A stretch of DNA of 64,000 nt from GYS-P2D sp964414425. GTDB taxonomy: Bacteria > Bacteroidota > Bacteroidia > Chitinophagales > Saprospiraceae. Both the position numbers and the translations under genes were made by a program. The stretch covers positions 1 to 64,000 of the forward strand of contig CAYPWL010000013.1 in the NCBI GenBank assembly GCA_964414425.1. Direction: 5' to 3'. Of this stretch, positions 8,098-15,580 are shown one piece after another. The notes beneath the pieces were generated by a model. The model saw only the letters and a program-made list of their open reading frames with translations. It had not been told where the DNA came from and did not search any database. The number at the start of each line of letters is the position of its first letter. The first letter of the stretch is position 1.

Positions 8098-9357
8098 ATG
8101 ATGATACGTACACTACTATTCACTATTGTGATCCTGCTGGTGAATCCTTTCATCAGTCATGCCGATAGTATCGTTTATGATGCACTACCTGTAAAAGCAA
8201 AAGCTGGCGACGGTATCACAGTCCTCCTACAAAGGTATAAGCTGATTGAGAATAGTGACAATCTTAAGAGATTTTATGAACTCAATGGCTTGAATAAATC
8301 AAGTTTGCTCATCAAAGACAAGTCCTATAAACTTCCTATCACTGTTTATAAATATGATCAAAAGAGCATACGTAGTACTATAGGTCAGAATAATTGGGAA
8401 AAAGCTATACGTATCAAAGAATACAATGAATGGCTGCAAAGTAAAGGCTTACGGCAAACACACTTTACAGATAGCAAACTACTTTGGGTTCCGTATCATG
8501 AACTATCAGACAGCCCCGTTAAAATAGATACTGAACCAGAAATAATCGCAAAATCAAAGACACCAAGCCCGAAGAAGTCAAATGCAAAGCATACGAATAA
8601 GCTTTTTGGTAAAGCCTATGAAGAAGTAGAGCTCATAGATAACAGCCTGAAGGGACGAGTCTATTATCTCGTAAGTGGACACGGAGGTATAGACCCTGGT
8701 GCTGTATGCACCGAATGCGAAGCTGAACTATGCGAGGATGAATATGCCTATGATGTGACATTACGTTTAGCAAGGCAACTGATGATGCATGGGGCTACAA
8801 TAGAAATCGTAGTTCAAGATCCGAATGACGGCATACGTGACGGCGAATACCTGGCTTGCGACAATGGTGAAGTACTCGCCAATGGTGAAAGCTTAAGAAC
8901 AAGAAAACAATTAGTTCGATTGAACCGCAGGGCTGGATATGTCAACAGCATGTACCGAAAACATCAAAAAGCTGGTGTCAAAGAGCAATTGCTCGTCTCA
9001 ATCCACGTAGATTCTCGAACTGATAATAAGAGGCAGGATGTATTCTTCAATTATAACCCAATCAGTAACTCATCAAAAAAGCTGGCAACAGATCTGATGC
9101 AAACATTTGAAGAAAAATACAATCACTACCAAAAAGGAAGAAATTATAGAGGATACATCAATGGCCGCAATCTCCACGTACTTCGTGTAACTCAACCGAA
9201 GGCCGTTCTGATTGAACTGGCTAATATCAAGAACAAATCAGATCACAAGCGCATATTGTTAGCATCTAATCGGGAAGCCTTAGCAAAATGGATATTTGAA
9301 GGAATCACTAAACGAGTGATCAATCATAAGTTAGATCAAGTAGTTGCATCCTCTTAA
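8098..9357 (+). CDS. N-acetylmuramoyl-L-alanine amidase (Amidase_3 type)
   Basis: Zn-dependent amidase that cleaves the bond between MurNAc and the peptide stem, used in daughter-cell separation or wall turnover. Start chosen at the ATG at 8098 (or 8101), followed by a signal peptide (MMIRTLLFTIVILLVNPF ending near SHA). A LysM-like region follows (GDGITVLLQRYKL, residues about 36-85). The catalytic domain shows the zinc-site signatures LVSGHGGIDPGA, LLVSIHVDSR and the late glutamate of VLIELANIKN. Length about 419 aa. The last 27 bases overlap the 3' end of the convergent LuxE-like gene. Confidence 0.9.
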   Translation: MMIRTLLFTIVILLVNPFISHADSIVYDALPVKAKAGDGITVLLQRYKLIENSDNLKRFYELNGLNKSSLLIKDKSYKLPITVYKYDQKSIRSTIGQNNWEKAIRIKEYNEWLQSKGLRQTHFTDSKLLWVPYHELSDSPVKIDTEPEIIAKSKTPSPKKSNAKHTNKLFGKAYEEVELIDNSLKGRVYYLVSGHGGIDPGAVCTECEAELCEDEYAYDVTLRLARQLMMHGATIEIVVQDPNDGIRDGEYLACDNGEVLANGESLRTRKQLVRLNRRAGYVNSMYRKHQKAGVKEQLLVSIHVDSRTDNKRQDVFFNYNPISNSSKKLATDLMQTFEEKYNHYQKGRNYRGYINGRNLHVLRVTQPKAVLIELANIKNKSDHKRILLASNREALAKWIFEGITKRVINHKLDQVVASS

Positions 9358-10320
9358 GTCCGTATTGGATAATCGCCCCAACACTTGAAATAATTCAGGA
9401 TCGTCAGTAGATACTTTCCCTATATCGTCTGTAGCTATAAATGATAAGGTAGAAACATTAGCCAAGTCAATGATATTGATGCGACCCGTTCTACCCTCCG
9501 GTAATACCTGTCTTGGGTCGGTAGGATCCGTGATGACAACCTTGAAATAATCATTCATTCTGATCCATGTCGAGTCCTTGCTGTAAGCTTGAGCAAGGCA
9601 TTCTGTCATACCATATTCTGAACAGATTTTAGCACCCGAAAAAGAGTCCCGTATAGCTTTGTGAATCACTTCTTTGCTCATCTCTCTCTTATACTTCTTC
9701 ATACCTCCTGTCTCGATGATCAAGAAGCTATCATTCAGCTCATGTTGATACTTATTCGCATAATCTAACAGTGCGAAACTTACTCCAATAACTAAGGTTG
9801 GGACACCCTTATCCTTATTATCATTAATCTGCCGAAATAGAGTATCTAAGTCAGACAGGACGGTCATCCCCTCATAGGCAGAACAATTCATAAAGTGTTC
9901 AACCATACTGAGCAAAGAAGACTGTGGATTGTCAGAATAATGTGGTAACAGACCGAGTATCTGGTAGTCTTTTAAGCTTCCAAATTCTTGTTCGAATATG
10001 CGCTCAGTTATCTTGTGATAGTGATTGAGATCACGGACATAATGCTTAGATCTTACACCTCCAGTACCACTACTCATAAAACACCTTTCCGCTGGACCCC
10101 ACTCCTCTGACTTCAGCTCATGGTGCTTGAATGTGGAGATTGGACAAAAGGGATAATCTCTCAATGTCATAGGCTCCTGGTCATAACCTATAAGATCTAA
10201 AAAGTGCCGATAGATGGGATTATGCGTTCTTTGATAATTAAAAATACGCTTTGCTGTATAATCAAAATCGAACTGTTCGACGTTTAAACTATTAATGATA
10301 TCTTGATAACTATCAATCAC
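9331..10320 (-). CDS. LuxE/PaaK-like acyl-protein synthetase (ANL superfamily)
   Basis: A 329-aa protein with the features of LuxE-type adenylating enzymes: an N-terminal YQRTHNPIYRHF segment, the phosphate-binding loop FMSSGTGGVRSKHY, the SEYGMTE motif (typical A5 position of ANL enzymes) and a late TDDIGKV. LuxE activates a fatty acid as acyl-AMP and passes it to LuxC. No luxC, luxD or luciferase gene is nearby, and Bacteroidota often carry such an orphan gene, so bioluminescence is not implied. The true acyl substrate is unknown. Its start lies 8 bases from the divergent lipoprotein start. Confidence 0.8.
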   Translation of the reverse strand: MIDSYQDIINSLNVEQFDFDYTAKRIFNYQRTHNPIYRHFLDLIGYDQEPMTLRDYPFCPISTFKHHELKSEEWGPAERCFMSSGTGGVRSKHYVRDLNHYHKITERIFEQEFGSLKDYQILGLLPHYSDNPQSSLLSMVEHFMNCSAYEGMTVLSDLDTLFRQINDNKDKGVPTLVIGVSFALLDYANKYQHELNDSFLIIETGGMKKYKREMSKEVIHKAIRDSFSGAKICSEYGMTECLAQAYSKDSTWIRMNDYFKVVITDPTDPRQVLPEGRTGRINIIDLANVSTLSFIATDDIGKVSTDDPELFQVLGRLSNTDLRGCNYLI

Positions 10321-10328
10321 TTTCTACT

Positions 10329-10796
10329 ATGCTAAGACTGTTCGTGGTGTCAATTATTAGTGCAATGCTCTATTGTAGCTGTTCAGGGGACAATAATATT
10401 AATAGTGCACCAGAGATCACTTATATGGGCATGAATAAAGATATATTGATCCAAGGCGATCTGGGATTAGAAGACACTCTGGTCGTTCGATTTGGATTCA
10501 ATGACTTAGATGGTGACCTCAGTGGCGTAGCCAATAATGTAGAAGTAATTGATAATAGAAATGGACAACTCCACGTGGTCAATCGGATACCAGATTTACC
10601 TCAGACGGACATAGGTAATGTGGGAACTGTAATCCTAAACATCCCTACTCTATGTTGCTTATTCGATGATGAACCAGCGTGCTCTACACCAGAGGGAGCT
10701 ACTAATTCGATGACATTTGGAATACGAGTATTTGATCAGGCCGGCAATGTGAGCAATACGGTTAATACTGACGAGATCGTCATACAGTGCCTTTAA
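10329..10796 (+). CDS. Small secreted lipoprotein, uncharacterised
   Basis: A 155-aa protein with a hydrophobic signal (LFVVSIISAMLYCSC) and candidate lipidated cysteines at 16 and 18. The mature part is acidic, beta-rich and Ig-like (DTLVVRFGFNDLDGDLSG, FGIRVFDQAGNVSNT), with cysteine pairs near LCCLFDDEPACS that may form disulfides. No enzymatic motif is visible. It starts 8 bases from the divergent LuxE-like start, so its promoter must lie inside that coding region. Its 3' end overlaps hemF by 17 bases. Confidence 0.75.
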   Translation: MLRLFVVSIISAMLYCSCSGDNNINSAPEITYMGMNKDILIQGDLGLEDTLVVRFGFNDLDGDLSGVANNVEVIDNRNGQLHVVNRIPDLPQTDIGNVGTVILNIPTLCCLFDDEPACSTPEGATNSMTFGIRVFDQAGNVSNTVNTDEIVIQCL

Positions 10797-11685
10797 CCCA
10801 GTCTATCCCTTTTATTAATTTAGCCTGAGTCGCAGACTCAAACTCCTGCAGCGACTGATAATCATAGTGATACTCAACTTGTGGTGGTAGGCTCATCAAG
10901 ATTGACTCTATACGACCGTTAGTCTGTAAGCCAAACTTAGTCCCACGATCATAAACCAAATTAAACTCAACATAACGTCCTCGTCTGACCAATTGCCATT
11001 GCTTGTGCTCAGGCGAATAAGGCATCTGATATCTCTTATTAAACAATGAACTATAGATAGGTACAAAAGAACTCCCTACTGCCTGGACGAATCTCCAGCA
11101 ATCGAGCTTACTATACCCGAGATCGGAATTCACACGATCAAAGAATATCCCTCCAATTCCTCGGGTTTCTTTTCGGTGTGGGATGTAGAAGTAATTGTCT
11201 GCCCACTCCTTGTACTCATCATATGCTTCTGGATAAAAAGTATCACAAGCTGCCTTTAAACCTCTATGAAACTCTTGGGCATCCTCATCGAAGATTATAT
11301 GTGGTGTCAAGTCTATACCGCCGCCAAACCACCACTGTCCTTGATCTGTTTCGAAGTAGCGCACATTCATGTGTATGATTGGCACCATCGGATTAGTCGG
11401 ATGCAAAACAATAGATACTCCAGTCGCTACGAATTTATTAGGAGGTAAGCCGAGTCCTTTGGCAATTACTTCTGGCATGCTGCCATGCACAGCCGAAAAA
11501 TTTACACCACCCTTCTCTATATGTTGACCTTGTATGATTCGTGTGCGTCCTCCGCCGCCTTCAGATCTCTCCCAAGGATCTTCTCTGAACGTTCCTTGGC
11601 CATCTAACTCTTCCAAGCTACCACAGATACTATCCTGTATACCTTTAAACCAATCAATGATCAACTGTTGAGTTACGATGTCCAT
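10780..11685 (-). CDS. hemF: Oxygen-dependent coproporphyrinogen III oxidase
   Basis: Converts coproporphyrinogen III to protoporphyrinogen IX in heme synthesis, using O2. Family signatures are clear: FREDPWERSEGGGGRTRII, SIVLHPTNPMVPIIHMNVR, WWFGGGIDLTP, KETRGIGGIFFD and the C-terminal YVEFNLVYDRGTKFGLQ. The 301-aa length is typical. The ATG follows the stop of the ArsC/Spx-like gene by one base, so the two are surely translated from one transcript, with fsa upstream. Presence of the O2-dependent form fits an aerobic organism and complements the heme-transport genes at 6.2-8.0 kb. Confidence 0.96.
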   Translation of the reverse strand: MDIVTQQLIIDWFKGIQDSICGSLEELDGQGTFREDPWERSEGGGGRTRIIQGQHIEKGGVNFSAVHGSMPEVIAKGLGLPPNKFVATGVSIVLHPTNPMVPIIHMNVRYFETDQGQWWFGGGIDLTPHIIFDEDAQEFHRGLKAACDTFYPEAYDEYKEWADNYFYIPHRKETRGIGGIFFDRVNSDLGYSKLDCWRFVQAVGSSFVPIYSSLFNKRYQMPYSPEHKQWQLVRRGRYVEFNLVYDRGTKFGLQTNGRIESILMSLPPQVEYHYDYQSLQEFESATQAKLIKGIDWVKGTV

Positions 11686-11686
11686 A

Positions 11687-12046
11687 CTATTGATTCACAG
11701 TATTGAGCATGAGCTCTACGGTCTTCTTAGCATTGCCAACGAAGACTTGATCTTTATAGATCACCACAGGTCTCTTGAGGAAGGTATACTCTTGAGTGAT
11801 ATGCTCTTTATATTGATTGTCATCACCTTGCTCAAGCTGCTCTTTGATCTCTTTGTATTTACGAGCTCTCTTGTTGAATAAGTCGTTGTAATCGAGTCCT
11901 GACAAGTCGTGCATAGTCTCAATCTCTGAGATTGTGACACCTTGGCTCTTGATTTCTCTTAGCTCGAATCGATCAATATCATCTATCTGCCCTATAATCC
12001 TCTTACAGGTATCACAAGTACTCAGATAAAATATTGTATCCTTCAT
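11687..12046 (-). CDS. ArsC/Spx-family protein (thioredoxin-fold)
   Basis: A 119-aa protein of the arsenate reductase/Spx family. It has a CxxC at C11 and C14 (STCDTCKR), an LNKRARKYKE-like helix region and the conserved FLKRPVV...VGNAKK. The redox CxxC is more like Spx/YffB than classical ArsC, and the substrate cannot be told from sequence. It lies between fsa (10-base gap) and hemF (1-base gap) in a minus-strand operon. Arsenate reduction is possible but no ars transporter or regulator is near; a glutathione-like or stress role is equally open. Confidence 0.82.
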   Translation of the reverse strand: MKDTIFYLSTCDTCKRIIGQIDDIDRFELREIKSQGVTISEIETMHDLSGLDYNDLFNKRARKYKEIKEQLEQGDDNQYKEHITQEYTFLKRPVVIYKDQVFVGNAKKTVELMLNTVNQ

Positions 12047-12056
12047 GAGGATATTC

Positions 12057-12713
12057 TTATGAATTTGACTTCTTATGATCAGCCAAGAACTTAGCTAATC
12101 CGATGTCAGTCAATGGATGATTTAACAAGCCCAATATCGCTTTGAGTGGACAGGTAACGATGTCAGCTCCTGACTGAGCCGCTTGTACGATATGTCTACT
12201 ATTACGGATCGATGCTGCAAGTATCTCTGTATCATAACCTTGTATCGCATAGATCTCAGCGATCTGATGGATCAGTTGGATACCATCCCATGTAGTATCG
12301 TCAATACGACCTATGAATGGAGAGATATAAGTTGCTCCAGCCTTAGCCGCTAATATGGCTTGACCCGGACTAAATACTAACGTACAATTGGTTTTAATGC
12401 CATTATCGTAAAACCATTTGATTGATTTGATGCCATCTTTGATCATAGGCACCTTGACCACGATGTTAGGAGCCAACTTAGCAAGTTCCTTCCCTTCACG
12501 CACTATACCCTCATAATCTGTTGAGATCACTTCGGCGCTGACGTCGCCATCTACTATGTCACAGATCTTCTTATAATGATCCTTAATATTCTTATCACCA
12601 CTGATTCCTTCTTTGGCCATTAAAGACGGATTAGTAGTTACACCGTCCAGTATACCAAGGTCATGAGCCTCTTTGATTTGATCTAAAGAAGCCGTGTCTA
12701 TAAAAAACCGCAT
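12057..12713 (-). CDS. fsa: Fructose-6-phosphate aldolase / transaldolase-like protein
   Basis: A 218-aa short transaldolase-family enzyme. Signatures are MRFFIDTASLDQIKEA, GVTTNPSLMAKEG, the Schiff-base lysine K87 in NIVVKVPM, and the TLVFSPGQAILAAKAGA and SPFIGRIDD segments. Such proteins act either as transaldolase in the pentose phosphate pathway or as fructose-6-phosphate aldolase; sequence alone does not decide. It is the first protein gene downstream of the SRP RNA gene and heads the operon fsa, arsC-like, hemF. Confidence 0.92.
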   Translation of the reverse strand: MRFFIDTASLDQIKEAHDLGILDGVTTNPSLMAKEGISGDKNIKDHYKKICDIVDGDVSAEVISTDYEGIVREGKELAKLAPNIVVKVPMIKDGIKSIKWFYDNGIKTNCTLVFSPGQAILAAKAGATYISPFIGRIDDTTWDGIQLIHQIAEIYAIQGYDTEILAASIRNSRHIVQAAQSGADIVTCPLKAILGLLNHPLTDIGLAKFLADHKKSNS

Positions 12714-12740
12714 TGATCTTATGATTATAATTGAGAGAAT

Positions 12741-12838
12741 AAAAAAAGTGAGGAATCATACCAAACCGCTACAACCTCCTACCCTTGCTGCGTTTCCGCC
12801 CTGGGGGATTTAAAGGGAGCTGGCTGTACAACCCTCAC
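12741..12838 (-). ncRNA. ffs: Signal recognition particle RNA, small bacterial type
   Basis: Read on the minus strand, the core is CAGGGCGGAAACGCAGCAAG, the conserved apical stem with the GGAA tetraloop and the AGCA symmetric loop that bind Ffh. The ends pair as GTGAGG (about 12838-12833) with CCTCAC (12753-12748), followed directly by seven T residues (12747-12741) that form the terminator. Length is about 90 nt plus the U tract. With Ffh it would target membrane proteins to the translocon. A housekeeping promoter lies just upstream at 12851-12844. Confidence 0.92.
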
Positions 12839-12843
12839 AGCTG

Positions 12844-12851
12844 CAAAAATA
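12844..12851 (-). promoter_or_regulatory. Housekeeping -7 element TATTTTTG for ffs
   Basis: On the minus strand TATTTTTG matches TAnnTTTG exactly. It ends about 6 bases before the predicted 5' end of the SRP RNA at 12838, the expected spacing for this promoter class. Confidence 0.65.
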
Positions 12852-12869
12852 GTCTTTTAGACTATAGTC

Positions 12870-13598
12870 TCAAATGCTACTGAGTTTTCTTTTGAAATTA
12901 CTCCATGGAGCTGCGCTTAAGTCTGGTTTACAGCTGACAATTATTTCTTTTTCTAATGTAGGATGCTTAAAGGCCATCTTATAACAATGTAAGGCGATCT
13001 CTTTGTGCTGAAGTGGATCCTTAGCCCCATACTTCACATCACCGATAATCGTATGACCCATATGACTGAGTTGCACCCTGATCTGATGAGATCGTCCTGT
13101 TTTAGGCGATACATTCAATAGAGTTACATTTTTAGACTTTTCCAAGACTTCATAAGATAACAGAGCATGTTTTGCCTTGTTATTAGATCTATTGACAACC
13201 TTAGTCATGTTTTTAGCGCTGTTTTTTAATAGCCAATCTTCAAGTTGATCATGATCTTGTTGAGGAACTCCTTCGACTACAGCGAGATACTCTTTGTGCA
13301 GATCGCCTGAGGCGAACAATTTTTGAATTCTCTGCAACCCTTTTGAAGTGCGCCCTAATATTATGCAACCACTTACAGGACGATCAAGACGATGTGCCGG
13401 ATGCAAAAAAACGTTTCCTGGCTTATTATATTTTTCTTTTATATAAGACTTGTAGGGCTCACAGATAGCTAAATCATTTGTCTTATCACCCTGTGATAGC
13501 CAGCCTGATGGCTTATTGACAACCAATAGGTGATTGTCCTCATAAATAACATCGATATTCACAGAGACAATATTACTGATTATTAGACGCTTACACAT
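12870..13598 (-). CDS. RluA-family pseudouridine synthase
   Basis: A 242-aa enzyme that isomerises uridine to pseudouridine in rRNA or tRNA. It has the family start VIYEDNHLLVVNKPSGWLS, the catalytic aspartate motif HRLDRPVSG, and the C-terminal PKTGRSHQIRVQLSHMGH. No S4 domain precedes the catalytic domain, so it is closer to RluA/TruC-like members than to RluC/D; the target base cannot be assigned. The start is uncertain, as the conserved region begins about 16 residues after the ATG at 13598. Its promoter must share the AT-rich stretch that also carries the small RNA units. Confidence 0.9.
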   Translation of the reverse strand: MCKRLIISNIVSVNIDVIYEDNHLLVVNKPSGWLSQGDKTNDLAICEPYKSYIKEKYNKPGNVFLHPAHRLDRPVSGCIILGRTSKGLQRIQKLFASGDLHKEYLAVVEGVPQQDHDQLEDWLLKNSAKNMTKVVNRSNNKAKHALLSYEVLEKSKNVTLLNVSPKTGRSHQIRVQLSHMGHTIIGDVKYGAKDPLQHKEIALHCYKMAFKHPTLEKEIIVSCKPDLSAAPWSNFKRKLSSI

Positions 13599-13669
13599 TT
13601 ACCATAATAAATATGATATAAATAACAGAATTTGTGTGATTTATATATTGCATTTTTATTTAATATGTA

Positions 13670-13677
13670 TATATTTG
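13670..13677 (+). promoter_or_regulatory. Housekeeping -7 element TATATTTG of small transcription unit 1
   Basis: TATATTTG at 13670-13677 is an exact TAnnTTTG match on the plus strand, with TTG at 13648-13650 about 20 bases upstream as a possible -33 element. No plus-strand coding gene follows; a strong terminator ends transcription about 70 bases later. Confidence 0.6.
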
Positions 13678-13683
13678 TATTGT

Positions 13684-13748
13684 GTAAGTTTTGGTTATTA
13701 AATTGTAAAATTCGTTTTGCTCGAGAGAATGCTCTCGAGCTTTTTTTT
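13684..13748 (+). ncRNA. Putative small RNA 1 (about 65 nt)
   Basis: Predicted from an exact TATATTTG promoter at 13670-13677 and a perfect intrinsic terminator at 13719-13748. Just after the expected 5' end is the block AGTTTTGGTTATT (13687-13699), which recurs at the same place in the next unit. About 19 bases of AT-rich linker lead to the terminator hairpin. There is no ORF with a start codon inside it. Neither neighbouring gene is on this strand, so this is not a leader or a 3' UTR. Family unknown to me; the ends are inferred from promoter and terminator positions. Confidence 0.55.
13719..13748 (+). terminator. Strong intrinsic terminator of small RNA 1
   Basis: A 9-bp perfect stem GCTCGAGAG / CTCTCGAGC with an AATG loop (13719-13740), followed by eight T residues (13741-13748). 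The T run is only on the plus strand, so it ends plus-strand transcripts. Confidence 0.92.
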
Positions 13749-13808
13749 GCTTTATACTCAACTTACTGATAAATGTTAAAATAGAATTTTTGGACAAGTA
13801 CTTTACAC

Positions 13809-13825
13809 TTGGCACATTAATTGCA
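13809..13825 (+). promoter_or_regulatory. Sigma-54 (-24/-12) promoter of small transcription unit 2
   Basis: TTGGCACATTAATTGCA matches the RpoN consensus YTGGCACG-N4-TTGCW with a single difference (A instead of G after TGGCAC). GG (13811-13812) and GC (13823-13824) are separated by exactly 10 bases as required. The expected start site is about 13835-13837. A sigma-54 promoter implies control by an ATP-dependent enhancer-binding activator; no activator gene or obvious upstream binding palindrome is seen here. Confidence 0.7.
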
Positions 13826-13835
13826 TACGATATAC

Positions 13836-13898
13836 TGAGTTTTGGTTATTTAAATGATGAGTAGTGCCATTGCCTTGAGAAGCATGGCACTTTTTTTA
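13836..13898 (+). ncRNA. Putative sigma-54-dependent small RNA 2 (about 63 nt)
   Basis: The transcript is predicted to start about 12 bases after the -12 GC and to end at the T run 13891-13897. AGTTTTGGTTATT (13838-13850), identical to the block in unit 1, lies at its 5' end, followed by TAAAT in place of AAAT. A terminator hairpin follows after about 13 bases. An ATG at 13854 opens a frame that runs through the terminator and is not a credible gene. The next protein gene downstream is on the opposite strand. Confidence 0.5.
13864..13897 (+). terminator. Intrinsic terminator of small RNA 2
   Basis: Stem GTGCCAT (13864-13870) pairs with ATGGCAC (13884-13890), with extra GC pairs possible inside, followed by seven T residues (13891-13897). 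Orientation is plus strand only. Confidence 0.88.
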
Positions 13899-13946
13899 TG
13901 CTCTAAACTCAACTATTCCCACTTCTATCCTCAATTCCATTGTAAA

Positions 13947-14642
13947 TTATCTGGTCCTATTTATATGCTTTAGGCCTTCACGTCGAGCTAAGTTACTCAT
14001 GGACGGATGCTCATTAATAAACTCCTCTACCTCATATGGATTACTCTTGCTATACTGACGAAGTGCCCACCCTATAGCCTTTTGGATAAAAAATTCGTTT
14101 TTGTGCTCCAGAGCGTAGATATAATCTTTCAACCTCTCAAAGTTGGTCTCATCTCGATAAAACAGTTGATGAATCAAACAAGTACGATTAAGCCAAATAT
14201 CATCGCTACTGAGCCACTTCATGAGATAAACATCGCCCTCGTCACTGTACTTGCGACATATCGCACCTACTAAATGAGTCGCTAACCAATCCACCGTATC
14301 CCACCAAGAGTGTGTGCTGATTAATCGCTCTACTCTCGATAGATGAGTTTGATCAACCTTAGACTCCACAGTACTCAAGATGTCCATACCTACATGATGA
14401 CATTCTCTACATTCTTCCTGCCACAAGGCTTCTGCCAAATCAAATCTCAGATCAACAGATAGCTTCTTTGAATCCTTGATATGAGGGTTCACAATTGATC
14501 TACGTTCACCAGCCGTGAGCCCATAATACTCAAACTTACCTTTCATGTAAGCTTTCATCTTATTAGCATACTGTTCATCAGCTTTTACTTGCAATGCAGT
14601 CCTTATTCCTATTCTTAGATCGTTGATTTCAGTATAAGCCAT
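13947..14642 (-). CDS. DNA alkylation repair protein, AlkD-like
   Basis: A 231-aa all-helical HEAT-repeat-like protein of the AlkC/AlkD DNA glycosylase family. Typical phrases are YMKGKFEYYGLTAGERR, AEALWQEECRECHHVGMDIL, SWWDTVDWLATHLVG and FIQKAIGWALRQYSK. AlkD excises positively charged alkylated bases (3-methyladenine, 7-methylguanine) without base flipping. The catalytic aspartate is probably the one in WWDTVDW. It stands alone on the minus strand and is not clustered with other repair genes. Confidence 0.9.
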   Translation of the reverse strand: MAYTEINDLRIGIRTALQVKADEQYANKMKAYMKGKFEYYGLTAGERRSIVNPHIKDSKKLSVDLRFDLAEALWQEECRECHHVGMDILSTVESKVDQTHLSRVERLISTHSWWDTVDWLATHLVGAICRKYSDEGDVYLMKWLSSDDIWLNRTCLIHQLFYRDETNFERLKDYIYALEHKNEFFIQKAIGWALRQYSKSNPYEVEEFINEHPSMSNLARREGLKHINRTR

Positions 14643-14682
14643 ACCTTTAGATTTCTAATAGTACAATCATAACCAATTGTAG

Positions 14683-15474
14683 ATGACCTCTGGCTTTGAA
14701 TTTTTAGAAAAAGACTATTTGATCGCAGAAAATTTCATTTATCTCTTTCTGGTATTCAGTGTCATCACTTTTATAAGATATATCCTACTATCCAAGCTCT
14801 ACCTCCAAGGTGTCTATGGCTATTTTTCTGAGCGACATGCGAGCAGAATCCTATCGCAATGGGTCAGTCAGGATCAGCGCAACAGGGAGATACTAATGTC
14901 CGGGATAAGTAGCTTAATTTTTGGGTTGATCGGTGTAGGTATGATTATGATGTGGCAGTATGGACTGACGACTATTTATATTGAGTGGTCTACCTACCCC
15001 CTATGGTATGTACCCATCAGCGTACTGTTAGCCTTCTTCATTCATGAGACTTATTACTACTGGTTACATAGATGGCTACACCATCCCAAGATTTATAGAT
15101 GGATACATCGTGTACATCACGATAGTATTGATACTTCTGTATGGACCTCGTTTAGCTTTCATCCTGTGGAGTCTCTGCTACAAGCCATTATTATACCCGC
15201 TATTATGATAGTAGTGCCCATGCATATATATGTTTTAATCGTCCTACTCCTGGTGATGACTCTCTCTGCGATTATGAATCATGCTGGTGTTGAGATCTTT
15301 CCTAAAAATGCCCACAAACACATCATCTGGAAACATTTCATCGGTGCTACGCATCATGATCTACATCATCGTCGGTTTATGTTCAACTACGGTCTTTATT
15401 TCACTTTTTGGGATCGATGGATGAAAACTGAAGTCGAAGACTATGACACCATCTACAGGGATGTTACGGAGTAG
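14683..15474 (+). CDS. Sterol desaturase / fatty acid hydroxylase family protein
   Basis: A 263-aa membrane protein with four or more helices and the histidine clusters of the di-iron hydroxylase superfamily: HETYYYWLHRWLHH, HRVHHDS, NHAGVEIF and ATHHDLHHRRF. These ligate two irons that activate O2 for hydroxylation or desaturation of a lipid. The substrate cannot be told; in Bacteroidota such enzymes often act on fatty acids, carotenoids or sphingolipid precursors. It is followed by gcvP after about 100 bases, which probably has its own promoter. Confidence 0.88.
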   Translation: MTSGFEFLEKDYLIAENFIYLFLVFSVITFIRYILLSKLYLQGVYGYFSERHASRILSQWVSQDQRNREILMSGISSLIFGLIGVGMIMMWQYGLTTIYIEWSTYPLWYVPISVLLAFFIHETYYYWLHRWLHHPKIYRWIHRVHHDSIDTSVWTSFSFHPVESLLQAIIIPAIMIVVPMHIYVLIVLLLVMTLSAIMNHAGVEIFPKNAHKHIIWKHFIGATHHDLHHRRFMFNYGLYFTFWDRWMKTEVEDYDTIYRDVTE

Positions 15475-15549
15475 AGCATCATTTAAACTGATCTGATGAG
15501 TCCAGCTATATCAAACAATTTTGTACAAGGCACGCGTTAGTCTTGTTTA

Positions 15550-15557
15550 TATATTTA
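15550..15557 (+). promoter_or_regulatory. Possible -7 element TATATTTA ahead of gcvP
   Basis: TATATTTA differs from TAnnTTTG at the last base and lies about 30 bases before the gcvP ATG at 15581. No glycine riboswitch fold was recognised in the leader 15475-15580. Confidence 0.35.
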
Positions 15558-15580
15558 TGCCAGTAATATAAACTGTCAGC

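Noticed and set aside
9331..10320. Bioluminescence locus suggested by the LuxE-like gene
   Set aside because: No luciferase, reductase or acyl-transfer partner is present; orphan LuxE-like genes are known in this phylum.
12741..12850. A plain terminator or attenuator upstream of fsa
   Set aside because: The GGAA tetraloop, AGCA motif and closed end helix identify the SRP RNA instead.
13854..13975. Plus-strand ORF starting MMSSAIALRS within small RNA 2
   Set aside because: It runs through the terminator hairpin and T tract and has no protein-like composition; the ATG lies in a non-coding unit.
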